64,000 nucleotides of DNA from Euleptes europaea (Eukaryota; Chordata; Lepidosauria; Squamata; Sphaerodactylidae): assembly GCF_029931775.1 (NCBI RefSeq), contig NC_079316.1, positions 66,218,064 through 66,282,063 on the forward strand, given 5' to 3'. Shown here piece after piece: positions 1-12,009 of the stretch. The stretch's first letter is position 1. Every line of letters starts with the position of its first letter. The position numbers and the translations under genes are program-made. The notes beneath the pieces are model-generated. The model did not search any database. It saw nothing but the letters and a program-made list of their open reading frames with translations, and had not been told where the DNA came from.

Positions 1-568
1 GGAGTGTACTTGAACAGTTCACCGTTGCTTGGGTTTGCTTACAATGTCAAAACCCTGCTGGCTTTTTCATGGATGTTGAATGTGGCAAAATACTCACATT
101 AGCAACTCAAAATGTCCATGGTGAATTCTCACCCTTCTTCAGCCCATCCTTCTTCTGCACATACTTCCTTGAGATTCCCAGTTGGTCAGTTTTCTTTATC
201 GAGCCTCAGTGGATCTATAGTTGTCCAACTATTATTTCAAAGGCGAACATACTGGGTTAGATCCCATGGGTCCAGTCTACAAGTGATAGTGCTTTCCTCT
301 GGTGGAAGGAGACTCCAGCATTGGGGAAGGCTTTTTGCACCACTAAAGAAGCATATTCCATGATCCACCCAGCATTTCATATTCACTCCCTATATCTCTG
401 GCTTAGCATCACCACCTATTTTTTTCTGAGAGACCTTTGTGACCTCAGAATCGCAACATACATTCAGCAGGTATAATAACCCTGAACTGTCACTGCTTCC
501 ACATGTTGGGAAACACTGCATCTGTTGAATTTCTCCAGTCCCTTTGAGGGAGGGAAATGGAGTTCCAG
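1..568. other. Intergenic, no gene recognised
   Basis: The short open frames here have no recognisable protein similarity and no splice context. I see no clear repeat family before the hAT-like element that follows. Confidence 0.5.
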
Positions 569-777
569 TAGGGTTGCCAACCTCCAGATACTAGCTGGAG
601 ATCTCCTGCTATTACAACTGATCTCCAGCCAATAGAGATCAGTTCACCTGGAGAAAATGGCCACTTTGGCAATTGGACTCTATGGCATTGAAGTCCCTCC
701 CCTCCCCAAACCCTGTCCTCCTCAGACTTCGCCCCAAAAACCTCCTGCCAGTTATGAAGAGGGGCCTGGCAACCCTA
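569..777 (+). mobile_element. hAT-like non-autonomous element (MITE), complete
   Basis: The element begins TAGGGTTGCCA and ends with the inverted form GGCAACCCTA. It is flanked by an exact 8-bp duplication, AGTTCCAG (561-568 and 778-785). Terminal inverted repeats with an 8-bp target duplication fit the hAT superfamily. It has no coding capacity. At least four relatives lie in the first 12.6 kb of the window (7040, 10341, 12010, 12358). Confidence 0.85.
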
Positions 778-1859
778 AGTTCCAGAAAACTCCATCTTCT
801 CTAACAAAAACTTTGAGGCTAGGAAAGAGTTTAGAAATTGCAAGTGAAATCCTCTCTCCCAATACTTTGAATAATGCATGCTGCACTTCTCCTGGACATT
901 AAAAAAATGTTAAGAATGTTAATCACCAGACATCTTTTTCCTACTCTGTCCTGCAGAGAAGCTTATAATCCAGATCTTGTGATACCTCAACCATGCAACT
1001 AACATAGGCCCTAGAGTAAACATGAAAAAGCAGCTTCACCATAGAAACAGAAGAGCCCCTGACCAACAACAACAACAAAACACGCAACCTTGTTCATAAA
1101 CAGTTTGAATGTAAATCATTTTCATTACAACTGCCGAGTGTAGTGTCATGCCCTAAAGACACATAACTGGATGGCTCAATTATCTTCTTGACTATTTCTA
1201 TGACTTTCTGCATTATTTTGCAGTGGGATCATTTCTAGCTGACTGGTAGGCATATTTGGATGGAGAAATCAGTGTGCCTATCCCAAAAAAAACAACAACT
1301 CATTTTATGTATTTACTTAAAACATATGTGAGCCACCTTTCAGTTACAAACTTCCAAAGCAGCTAACAGAGGATAAAAAATGATCAAACTTAGAATTACA
1401 ATCAATAAAAGGAATTTCTAAATAAGGAATCACTTCAGTAATAAAACCACAGAATGAAACAGCAGCATTGAAAATAAGAATGGCATTACAGCAGCAAGGA
1501 CAAGATCATGTCTGTCCACATCAACATGCCGAACATAAAAATCCTCTCGGTAGGAATCCTATCTGGATGGAGTATTTATGCTCCCGGGAAAGGCTGCATT
1601 CTTCTGCCATATAGCATTGTATCTAAAGGCTGATGTTCTGACTGAGTCATGAAATGTCCTAGTCAAGTCAGGGTATGATGGGATACAGTCACATTAAAAT
1701 ACTTTGCCACTGACGATTTTAAAAATAACCTTTTATATTCTGTTTCGGTTGACAGGGTGGAACCTAGAGGCTCCTCCCCTGTAGCCTTTTTCTGCCTCCA
1801 AATTAGGGGATGGAACAGCAGCAACATATTCTCCCACTTGTTTCCCTGCTGGTCACATA
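778..1859. other. Intergenic, nothing recognised
   Basis: AT-rich sequence with no supported gene, RNA gene or assignable repeat. Confidence 0.4.
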
Positions 1860-2220
1860 CACATGAAGCTGCCTTATACTGAATCAGACCCTTGGTCCAT
1901 CATAGTCAGTATTGTCTACTCAGACCCCCAGCGGCACTCCAGGATCTCGGGGAGAGGTCTTTCCCATCACCTACTTGCCTAGTCCCTTTAACTGGAGATG
2001 CCAGAGATTGAACCTGAGACCTTAGGCAGATCATGAGAGGGAGGGCACCTTGGCCATCTTCTGGGCATGGAGTATGGGTCAGTGGGGGTGTGGAGGGGGG
2101 AGGTAGTTTGGAATTTCCTGCATTGTGCAGGGGGTTGGACTAGATTACCCTGGTGGTCCCTTCCAACTCTGTGATTCTATGATAAGCAGATGCTCTACCA
2201 CTGAGCCACAGCCCCTTCCC
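1860..2220 (-). mobile_element. tRNA-derived SINE, split by a CR1 fragment
   Basis: Read on the minus strand it starts GGGGCTGTGGCTCAGTGG with an A-box-like TGGCTCAGTGGTAGAGC and a B-box-like GGTTCAATC. It ends in a unique tail containing CTGATTCAGTATAAGGC. Copies also occur at 14520-14640 and 38575-38775. A CR1 3' end interrupts this copy between 2031 and 2184. Confidence 0.75.
2031..2184 (+). mobile_element. CR1 LINE 3' fragment nested in a SINE
   Basis: The stretch contains GGTTGGACTAGAT and ends CCCTTCCAACTC followed by GATTCTATGAT, the usual 3' terminus of CR1 LINEs. GCAGAT flanks it on both sides, which may be a short target duplication. It inserted after the SINE did. Confidence 0.75.
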
Positions 2221-3589
2221 ATTATTAGTTGCATCCCCCATACTGAAGGAAGTTGTACTCCAAACGTACCGCACAGCAGGTAAGGGAGGAGTTATGGAAC
2301 AAAGCTCCATGTATCTCTGTACCTTTACTTTTCCACGGTACTGCTTGTTTCCTGGGTGTATCATTTTAAAGCTAGGGAGGGGGGAATTATTGTCTTTATT
2401 CACACAACCAGCAGTTGGGAGATGGTTCTGAGTTAGGGTAATCGATATCAAGGATATTTTATTTACCTTGAAACAAGAAAAAAGGCAAGCATCTTGGGTG
2501 TGTCCCACAGTAAATTACCATGGGGCAGAGGGGAACATGATAAAACCTATGGATTGTGGTACATTGTGATACAGAAGCAGTGATTACAGTGGTACATTGT
2601 GATACAGAAGCAATTATTACAGTGGTGACTGGTATTAGGGAGAAATGAACTTGATTCCCTGGTCAAGCCATGGAGCTCAGGTGACCCTAGGCAGTTACTT
2701 GCTTCTTCTTCACTTAACCTATCTCATAGGGTTGCCACAAGTAAAAACACAAGATAACCCTTTTCAGGTACACCTCCCTGAACTCTTTAGAAGAAAGGTG
2801 GGATATAAATGTGAGAAATGTATGCATGAACCCAATACAGAACAACTCATGTTGACCTCGGGTTTGGTCTGCCCTTTTCTTCCTCTTCATCAGGTATCGT
2901 GAAAGCAAGCATGCATGGTCATTTCAGCTTCAAAGAAGCAGGCAAAACCCAGAACCTTTATTTTTTCACATTACCCAGAAAGACCTCGCCTGAGAAAGAC
3001 AGCCGAACAGCCTGCATTATCAAAGTCATGGTGGCTCTGATCGGCAAATCTGTCTCATGCGGGCGAGCCTGGCAGTCTTTCTGTTTTAAAAATGTTTGAT
3101 TTCTTTTTAAACCCTGCTTGGCAATCTCTTTGAAGTGAGGATATAATATTTCGGTGCCTTTCTTATCTGTTCTCTCGTTCAGCAGTTTTTCCCCTCTGCT
3201 CACTCTGTTTTCCTAGAGAACAAAAGAGCCAACATGGATTTTCTTTGTTTTGCTTTTTGGTGTTTTCATAAGCAGCTTAGAAGCTGTGACAGTCCTAGGA
3301 TTAGGGCTATGAGTTTACCAGGTTCTTTGCAGGATGTTTCTGAAGCAAGAAAACCAAAATGGAATGGCCAGGTAGGGCTGAGGTTTGTGTAGCACCATGG
3401 CTGTTTGCCATTCTTGTATCATTTTAAGAGTTATATTTATTTCGATATTTAAAAACTTACATTGAATAAAACTTATATTGAACATATGAAGCTTCCTAAT
3501 ACCGAGTCAAATTATTGGCCAGTAAAGCCCAGCACCGATCCGTTTCAGACGTTTACTCTCTGAGGAGGGTCTTCTAGGCACATATACCT

Positions 3590-3656
3590 GGGAGTAACCC
3601 CCATTCACTACAGTGGGACTTATTTCTTAGTAAATCTGTATGGGATTGTACTATCC
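3590..3656. repeat. Short palindromic interspersed repeat
   Basis: CTGGGAGTAA is followed by a CCCATT/AATGGG-like core and GGGATTGTAC. It resembles the short inverted-repeat elements at 10112-10194, 17210-17296, 47815-47905, 53739-53834 and 55724-55792. This copy is degraded. Confidence 0.4.
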
Positions 3657-3820
3657 ATATAGTAGTGAAGCAGGCATACCTCTAGCACATGGGTAATGTT
3701 ATGTGTAATGTGGATGATCCGTTCCAATTTGGTGCCCATGCTACTAAGCATTTGTCTGGAGCACCAGTGCCATATGTGATGTTATATGCATGGATGGCCA
3801 CATGCTCTCCACCCATCCAG

Positions 3821-3992
3821 TGTGGTGTAATGGGTACAGAGTCAGACTACAATAAAAAAATGCAGGTTCAAATTCCCACTCAGCCAGGAAACTCACTTGG
3901 TGATCTTGAGCCAGTCAGTCTCTCAGCCGTCCTGCCCCAAAGGGTTGTTGTGAAGATAAACTAGAGGAAAGAAAACCATGTACCCCACTTTG
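3821..3992 (+). mobile_element. tRNA-derived SINE (family A)
   Basis: A tRNA-like head, GTGTAATGGGTACAGAGTC, is followed by a B-box-like GGTTCAAATTC. Then comes the family's conserved body (CTTGAGCCAGTCAG, GGGTTGTTGTGAAGATAAA). Related copies lie at 12690, 29925 and 46450. Fragment ends are approximate. Confidence 0.7.
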
Positions 3993-4019
3993 TACCCTTC
4001 CTTGGGGAACTGATAGTTA

Positions 4020-4500
4020 TGTTTGTCAGTAGAGTGCCATTGGTTTTGTTGGGCTTTCAAAAGTGCTCCCCTGTGTTTAAGATTGTTTTGCCAGGCTTCT
4101 ATGGATTGCCCTTGCTTCTGCCAAAAAAATAAAAACCTGCTGGGCTTCTCTGGTTTGACATTAGTTCTATTGGGCTTGCACTGCAACATGGGCCTTGGGT
4201 TCTGCTGGATTTTTCTTCTACACATTTGTTCTGTTTGGCTAGCAAAAGTGCCCCCACTTGATTTTGTTCTCCTGGGATTCTCTAGTTTGACATTGATTCT
4301 GTTGGGCTTGCCACTGTGCTTGTGGTTCTGTTGGACTTGCCACATTGGCTTGTGGTTCTGCTGGGATTCTTGGGTTCTGATTTGGTTCTGTTTGACTTGT
4401 GTTGGTTGTTGGTATGGGAGGCATTGTCCAGTAGTGGTAGCTGCAGGCATGCCTCTTTGCTTTTGCCCTAGAAAAAAGGCTGTTTCCCCCCACTGAAAAC
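4020..4500. repeat. Degenerate tandem repeat, open in both directions
   Basis: Variants of TTCTGTTGGGCTTGC recur about every 35-60 bases. Both strands stay open here: 157 codons on plus, 212 on minus, the latter repeating a PNRxNVKxExP-like unit. The matching periodicity on both strands suggests open frames caused by the repeat rather than a gene. I recognise no domain. Confidence 0.45.
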
Positions 4501-5540
4501 AATGGAAGATGGATGGAGGCACCTTCTTTGGGAGTCCATAGAATTGGACTCCCTGACCCAATTCTTGAAACTATCAGAGCACTATCAGCTCTGCTGCAAT
4601 TTTGGTGCCTCTAGGTTAAAAAAAGCCCCCCAGATAACTTTCCCATAGACTATATTGGAACTGAATAATTTCAGATTCCTGAATAAAACCCAGTTCCGAA
4701 TACCATACTGTATTGGGATCTTCAAAAATCAGGAATACCAATTTATTTGGCCCTAATATACCCAAACCCAAAAAATATCGATTTGGGGGGGGATGCACAC
4801 CCCTACTGAAGTGGCCACCGGTAAGTAAAACTGGGTAACACATGATTAAAGGAAGAAATGACCAATTGCTGTAGGGAAATAGAGCAGCACATTTGCAGCC
4901 TTTTCATTTGAGTGAGCCCATCAAAAAATTACTTGAAGATACATGCACTAAACACAGAGACTGGACAGATTCCATGGCCCAAAGCTGGCATTTATATACA
5001 CTTTTCGTATGTTCAAATATTTATAGCCAACCTTTTGTAGAACTCCCCAAGCAGTAACAAATTCCAGCTAAAGAATATCCTAAGAGCACGTCATAACCAC
5101 AAGAGATGACACATAGTGAGGTCAAGTGTGTTTTGTTCATTTGGCTCATTTCAAGGAAAGTTAATTAAATCTCATTTGTTTCCTCTTGGCAGTAACTCTG
5201 ACCTTCAGAGACTGAGGCTTCAAATTATCAGAACATACTATGAAATAACTGTACATCTTTCAATTTCCTTGCCATGCTTTGTTGTGATATTTCCCAAGAC
5301 TATGCCTAAGATTCATCACACTCTGAAATGGCAGTGGCGGCAGTTTTTATTAAACCTCCACAAAGGGATCTAACATAGAAAGGCAGCTCCGTGCCACAAA
5401 AGTCTTTCAGGTTCTCTTCCAGTATCAACAGCACAATGTTTTAGCATTTCTACCACTTTGACTCCTTTTCATAATTTTACCAAAACTCAGCTGTACAAAC
5501 TCGGTCTGTCAACTGCTTTGGACAGCAGCTAAGCCAGTGT
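4501..5540. other. Intergenic, nothing recognised
   Basis: No gene, RNA gene or assignable repeat is supported in this stretch. Confidence 0.4.
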
Positions 5541-5846
5541 AATAATAATGAGGAGGAGGAGTTGGTTTTTATATGCCGACTTTCTTTACCACCTAAGGAA
5601 GACTCAAACCGGCTTACAATTGCCTTCCCTTCCCCTCCCCACAACAGACACCCTGTGAGGTAGGTGAGGTTGAGAGAGTGTGACTAGCCCAAGGTCACCC
5701 AGCTGGCTTCGTGTGTAGGAGTGGTGAAACAAATCCAGTTCACCAGATTAGCCTCTGCCACTCATGTGGAGTGGGGAATCAAACCCAATTCTTCAGATCA
5801 GAGTCCACCGCTCCAAACCACCACTCTTAACCACTACACTACAATG
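5541..5846 (-). mobile_element. tRNA-derived SINE (family B)
   Basis: On the minus strand it has the tRNA-like head GTAGTGGTTAAGAGTGG, a body with CAAGGTCACCCAGC (seen on plus), and a tail complementary to GGAGTTGGTTTTTATATGCC. The same family occurs at 17553 and 45985. Confidence 0.75.
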
Positions 5847-5885
5847 AGGAAACAGTCAATATCTCATTTTTAAGGTAGTGTCTAA

Positions 5886-6190
5886 GGAGCCCTGTGGCGC
5901 AGAGTGGTAAGCTGCAGTACTGCAGTCCAAGCTCTGCTCAGGACCTGAGTTCGATCTTGACGGAATTTGGTTTCAGGTAGCCAGCTCAAGGTTGACTCAG
6001 CCTTCCATCCTTCCAAGGTCGGTAAAATGAGTACCCAGCTTGCTGGGGGTAAAGGGAAGATGACTGGGGAAGGCACTGGCAAACCACCCCATAAACAAAG
6101 TCTGCCTAGGAAACATCAGGATGTGATGTCACCCCATGGGTTAGGAATGACCCGGTGCTTGCACAGGGGACCTTTAGTTTTACCTTTTAC
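5886..6190 (+). mobile_element. tRNA-derived SINE (family C)
   Basis: It starts GGAGCCCTGTGGCGCAGAG, an A-box-like head, with the B-box-like GAGTTCGATCTTG. The conserved body includes GGTTGACTCAGCCTTCCATC and a 3' part with GGGACCTTTA. Copies at 29613, 33187 and 34914 share the full layout, two of them with intact target duplications. Confidence 0.85.
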
Positions 6191-7039
6191 CAAGGTAATT
6201 CCATCAGGCCCATCTCTGCCTAGCTCCATCAGTCCTGAAGCATCAGCTCCTGCTGGAGTCCCCACATTAAAATTCTCACTATGTGGGTGGATGTTACAGA
6301 CATCCAGCTTCCACACGGTTCTATAGCCACTGTGGTAAGCTGTCACTTGATAAATGGCCAACTATTTCACCTGTCAGTGGCACATATATTAACTGGTCTG
6401 CTGCTCCCACGAACTGTATCAATTTTTTCTTTAGAAGGTAGCTCCAAACCTTCTGGCATCCTGACATCCTTTAACCTTGACTGGTTCCACTTGGAGCACT
6501 GCAGGAGTCCCCACAGGGCATAAACAGTCATGCAAAGCTGAGAAAAATCTGCACGCCCGTCCCAGCAGACATGGAGAATATGCATTAGCATTCACGGAGG
6601 TCTGAAGCTCACAGTAGCAATAACTCCCAATTTAAGCATTAAAACCTCTCAGAAATACTCCAAGGGTCTAATTTCATAGAGGACAGATCAATAAAATGAA
6701 TGTGGAGTTTATTGCCTAATTTCTTTTTCAATGAGTCTTTGGGAAGAAAGCTTCCAAAGACTTTTTTTAAATTACCAACTTTGTTAACATAAACAGCCTG
6801 AGAAAGGCAAAGAGGAGAGCTGGTTCATAATGGCCCACCATACAAGCTTGTTGACTGAATGACTGAAAATGGATGGGAAGCCGTTTGAAGAGTCTCAGGC
6901 ATTATTTACATTCTCAATATTATTATGATTTTTGTTATCTTTACTGGTACTCAGCCAGAACTGCCATGTCTCCTGAAATAGTGACAGGTCTCTTGCCCAG
7001 AAGCCCTTGGTACACTGCTTGGTAGGCTGGGAGGGGGGT
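6191..7039. other. Intergenic, nothing recognised
   Basis: Several short overlapping frames occur but none has recognisable similarity. Confidence 0.4.
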
Positions 7040-7240
7040 TGGGTTGCCAGTCGCTACCAGCGGGAGGTTTTTTGGGGTGGAGCCTGAGGAAGGCGGGGTT
7101 TGGGGAGAGGAGGGATTTCAATGCCATAGAGTCCAATTGCCAAAGCGGCCAATTTCTCCAGGTGAACTAATCTCTGTCGGCTGGAGATCAGTGGTAATAG
7201 CAGGAGATCTCCAGCTAGTACCTGGAGGTTGGCAATCCTA
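7040..7240 (-). mobile_element. hAT-like MITE
   Basis: Reverse orientation of the element at 569. The ends are TGGGTTGCCA and GGCAATCCTA, with the same internal blocks (AGGTGAACTAATCTC, GGAGATCTCC). The flanking G-rich octamers are similar but not identical. Confidence 0.75.
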
Positions 7241-7726
7241 GGGGGGATGGTGCAGCAAAAAATTGTCACAACGATGGTGTGACATCACTTCCTGCAAAAA
7301 CCCAGAAGTGGCATCATTGCATTGGGGCAATGCTCTAGAATTCCAATGAAACTGTACGGTTTTACCATAAAGTTTCAGTGCAATCCTAGAATATCACTCC
7401 ATGCAATTATGTTAATTCCAGGTTTGCACCAGGGATTAGGGATTAAACTCCATGCATGGCCCTGATCCAAATTATGGCCACACGTGGCTGCAATTTAGCT
7501 TTAAAAACTGCTGGGAAGATCCAGTCATGGATCTCCCGGGATCTCTTCTAGTATAACCGTACAATTATGGGAGGAGTTTCCATGTCTCAATATGTGGTAC
7601 ACTTTGTGGGAAAAATAGAGAGAGCAGTAGAATATGAATATATAAATAAAATATATATGATCTCATCCCATATATGTAATCTTATGAGTCATGAATGAAA
7701 ACATTATATTTTATTTCTGAAAGGAC
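7241..7726. other. Intergenic, nothing recognised
   Basis: No supported feature. Confidence 0.4.
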
Positions 7727-8067
<341 letters not shown>

Positions 8068-8272
8068 TGCCATAAAGTTGCAGCCGATTTATAGCAACCC
8101 AGTAGAGCTTTCAAGGTAAGAGACTAACAGCAGTGGTTTGCCATTGCCTTTCTCTGCATATCGACACTAGTATTCCTTGGTGGTCTCCCATCCAAGTACT
8201 AACCAGGGCTGACCATACTTAGCTTCTGAGATCTGATGAGATCAGGCTAGCCTGGGTCGTCCAGGTCAGGGC
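8068..8272 (-). mobile_element. 5S rRNA-derived SINE
   Basis: The segment TCTCCCATCCAAGTACTAAC, then GCTTAGCTTCTGAGATC, is the complement of the 5S rRNA internal promoter region. The non-5S body contains GCAGCCGATTTATAGC. Four more copies occur (22921, 41181, 55880, 61669). This one directly abuts the purine microsatellite. Confidence 0.8.
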
Positions 8273-10111
8273 CTGAAATGACAAAGACAGACCATATTAT
8301 GGTCATGGGCTTGGAAGCCAGGCCACCCTTGACCTAGTATCCATTTCCATCCACTTGGATTCTGCACAAACCATCTACAAGGTGACGCAATATACTCTCA
8401 CTCTTTCCACAGCTTGCACCTGCTCTAGCTAGAGTCCACAGAAGACTGACTAAGGCCCAGGGGGGTGGGGGTGGCAGGCCACGCTTCATATCTCTGCGGT
8501 GGATTGTCTAATCAGTTTTCTTGCAAAAAGAAAGTTCTTTCCATATATGAGGACTGTTGTGCTTACAGATCTGGCATTATTTCTGTTGTATTTGCAAAAT
8601 AAATCTGCACAAAAACTGCTCTTAAATAAAAGATGCCTTTAGAATTTCAATTTTTGAAAGGCTGCTTGGTTTTCATTTAAAGAGAATATATGAATATCTA
8701 TGCCACTTTCACTTTACCCTCAAGCCATCTGAGTTACAACATCCTATTGGGGTTGGGGAAAGTGTTTTCATGACAAACATTAGCTTCAAGATTGCACTCA
8801 TATTCATAGCAATGTAGCTTGGAATGATAAGATGAAATTCTATTACCCTTTTAAAACCTATGTCTGTGTCTTTCATTTCAATGACAGTAAACTGGATATA
8901 CTGCATATATACTCTAGTTGCTTATTGACAAAAATACGTATCCTTTTTTAATATCTGGGACATGTATTTCTGTTGGTTTAAGTTATTTTTACTAACCAAA
9001 AACCTTTTTATTAACAAACTAATTTCGAATTGTGAACTTTCTTACATGATGCTGACCAGTCTAGTTCAGCAGATGTTTGAAAAAAAAATTCAAGATTTTT
9101 AGAGCAAAATAAAAGTCAATAATTTGACACAAAGGCAACAAAAAGAGGCAAGGAAGGTCCAGGAGGGATAAACAGAAGAATACTACACAAAACCTACAGA
9201 AATTGTTCTCTGTGCATCATCAATATGTCTAATTCTCAACAGGTCCAAATATTTGGATACCTAAATTGAGAGACTTGAGCCATAAATAGACAAATCAGAT
9301 CTTTGCAGAGAATTCTGATTTTTTTTTTAAAAAAATTAGGGGGTTCACCCCCCCCCCCAATAACAGCAGCACCTGTAGCTTTAAGAAACAAATGGCCTCA
9401 GTGGCTGTTGCTATGCAACTACAATACTATTGACAGTTGAAACCTTGGTCTTTGTCAATAAAAGACAGGGAGGGGCCAGGCCCTTTCAAGGACTGTTTTT
9501 CCCTTTGAGGGGGGATTCATCAAAGCCACTGGGAGCAACCACTGGGAGACTTGATACCACATGAGCTCCACCACTCACCCAGGCCTGCTTGCTACTGTTC
9601 AACAGCAACCACCAGTGTTGTATAGCGGTTAGAGTTTCAGACTAGGATCTGGAAGACCCAAGTCCCCCCTATAGGCAGCTGTGGAAGTTACTATAAATAA
9701 TTATTTCCTTGCACAAGGAAGCCAAGGGCCAGGAAGAAGAAAATCCTATGGAGGACTCATGGGATCAAGAGTAAGAATATGGCATGACCATGCAGAAGCC
9801 CTTCAGGAGTGTTGACTGAATGGGGCAATATGGAATTCCAGGCCACGGAGATGAAGCTGAACAACAGACCTGGAGAAAAGAGAGTGTGTCTTACACTCAA
9901 GCTAATTTGTAAGGATACAAGTAGAGTTGCCAGGTTACAACCCAGACTTGACTGTTCTCTTGCTCTGCCTGCTCTGAGGAAACACTGATTGTCTTTGAGC
10001 AAGGAAGGGAACTGAACATGGGCAGTGGTATAAAATTGTCTTTATATAACGTTGTACTTGTCAACTGCCTTGGGTATTATTTGGTTGAAAGGCAGCCTAT
10101 GAGCAACATAA
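8273..10111. other. Intergenic, mostly unassigned
   Basis: The only repeat-like piece I see is at about 9615-9690, where a partial family A SINE head (GCGGTTAGAGTTTCAGACTA) appears. No gene is supported. Confidence 0.4.
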
Positions 10112-10194
10112 CTAACAGTGCAAGCCTAAACAGTTATAACCTGCTAATCCCATTGGTTTAGAAGATGGTAACTCTCTTTAGGATTGCACTATAA
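10112..10194. repeat. Short palindromic element with CTAACAGTGCAA terminus
   Basis: It starts CTAACAGTGCAA and ends with GGATTGCACTATAAG. Internal blocks AATCCCATT and GGTAACTCT match the better preserved copy at 53739-53834. Confidence 0.5.
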
Positions 10195-10396
10195 GGAACC
10201 CACATCAACAAGTGAGTCAGGGAGAGGAATTTGTGCATCACTCCCCCCACCAACACCTTCAACAGCCATCACTGAGAGTTCTGGCAGATGATGTCATCTA
10301 CCCAGTGGTGACAGAGCATTTAGAGAATGAGGGAGGAGACTAGGGTTGCCAACTTCCAGGTACTAAGGAAACTATGCTGAAATAGTGTAGACTAAT

Positions 10397-10644
10397 GAAA
10401 AAAGCAGCACGAGGCTCAAATATGCAAAATGAAAAAGCAAGACTGAAAAATTATAATTAGTATTTCAGTAGTCAAACAGTTAGCAAATGCAACACCAAAG
10501 GGAAACAAACTATATACGGCAGTGTATATAGTTTGTTTCCCTTTGGTGTTGCATTTGCTAACTGTTTGAAAAATTATAATTAGTATTTCAATAGTCAATC
10601 TTGCTTTTTCATTTTGCATATTTGAGCCTCGTGCTTCTTTTTTC
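10397..10644. repeat. 248-bp palindrome with inverted core block
   Basis: Arms of about 118 bp meet near 10520. Outer parts (GCACGAGGCTC against GAGCCTCGTGC) and inner parts (CAAACAGTTAGC against GCTAACTGTTTG) pair. A block of about 30 bp in each arm (AAAAATTATAATTAG) is in direct, not inverted, orientation. Near-copies AACTTCCAGGTACTA and AACCTCCAGGTTCTA flank the insert. Confidence 0.85.
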
Positions 10645-10739
10645 AACCTCCAGGTTCTAGCTGGAGATTACAACTGATCTCCAGCCGATAGAGATCAGTT
10701 CACCTGGAGAAATCGGCCACTTTGGCAATTGAACTCTAT

Positions 10740-10901
10740 GGGAGAAAACACATGGTCGCTTTAGCCTCCTTTATTCCCTGTTTCAGCCAGGATTCAGCCA
10801 GGATCGAACGCATGCGTTTCGCCGAACGTGCGTTCGATCCTGGCTGAATCCTGGCTGAAACAGGGAATAAAGGAGGCTAAAGCGACCATGCGTTTTTGCC
10901 C
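10740..10901. mobile_element. Perfect-palindrome insertion
   Basis: The 62-bp arms 10751-10812 and 10829-10890 are exact inverted copies around a 16-base centre. Less perfect outer ends are GGGAGAAAACACATGG and CCATGCGTTTTTGCCC. Perfect arms suggest a young insertion or ongoing homogenisation. Family unknown. Confidence 0.75.
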
Positions 10902-11006
10902 TAAGGCACTGAAGTTCCTCCCCTCCCCAACCCCCGCCCTCCTCAGGCTCTGCCCCAAAAACCTCCTGCCGATGGTGAAGAGGGACTTGGCAACCCTAGA
11001 GGAGAC

Positions 11007-12009
11007 TCTGAAGAACATCTGCCCCAATTTTGTGCCAAACATTTACCACTACTACTGCTGAGACAGAGCAGAGCCAGGCACTGCAGCAGGTAGACACAGT
11101 TCCCTCGCACAAATTGAACCAATGAGCTTATGCACCATTTGGATTCTTAGTGCCTGTTGTTTCATGAGAGATTTATGAAATTTTATGTGTTATTTTTATG
11201 TCAACTGCGCACCAGAAATCAAAATGCTCACAGCAACAACACACTGAAACAAATGGAAGCCAAAAGGGGCATAGTCAAGCTTTTCTATTCTCAACCTGTA
11301 TCAATGACAGCAGAGGTGGGGTTTTCTCATCCAAACTCCCACCCACATGACCAATTCAAGGTTATCAGGAAAAGCCTTAGAAGCTCTATTGACATTCCAG
11401 ATAGCTCAATGAAAATGATTCACCATATTATAGTTACAAAATGAAATCGATTGAACATTTTTTTCATATTCACATATACTATTTCCCCTGTATATTAGCA
11501 CTCCCACAGTTGTATTAGTGACAGAAACATTTTTAAAACATCTACTTCATTAGTGATATTTTATGTTCCTCTGTACCCTTTCTGCTGTCTCTTGCATGTT
11601 AACAAAGAGTCAATAACAGATCTTTCTTCTTTTAATTTCTTTACTGTGCCTTAAGTTCATTCAGCTCCTCACAGTGACTGCAAATCAATGTCCTGTCAAT
11701 AGAAAAGGATGGTGAGAAAATGCAGTTGTGACACACCCAGGTTATCAAGCCAACACAGATCCATCAAACTTGCTTTTGCTTACATTGACAAAAAGTGCCA
11801 TCCACAAGAGAAGATCACCTGTGGATCTCAGCAGGCTTATTTCCCAACACACGGACACCACCTTTGCAGATCATTTTAAAAAGCTATATGGACACAAACA
11901 AGGTTACCTGCCATACCAAATGCTTGTGGGCAGAATCCTAAATAAGAGGCTCGAAGGTGACCTCCTTATGCTCCCCTTTCCAGTAGGAAATCTGACTTTC
12001 CTCCATCAA
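11007..12009. other. Intergenic, nothing recognised
   Basis: Short frames only. No supported gene. Confidence 0.4.

Larger units (their letters stand above)
10341..10998 (+). mobile_element. hAT-like MITE carrying two palindromic insertions
   Basis: The outer element starts TAGGGTTGCC and ends GGCAACCCTA. Its 8-bp target duplication GAGGAGAC is intact (10333-10340 and 10999-11006). Two hairpin-forming blocks, 10397-10644 and about 10740-10901, interrupt the MITE and expand it from about 210 to 658 bp. Confidence 0.85.

Noticed and set aside
3923-4561. 212-codon minus-strand frame as a repetitive protein gene
   Set aside because: The periodic Gln/Asn-rich text mirrors the DNA tandem repeat, and the other strand is equally open. 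Kept only as a low-interest observation.
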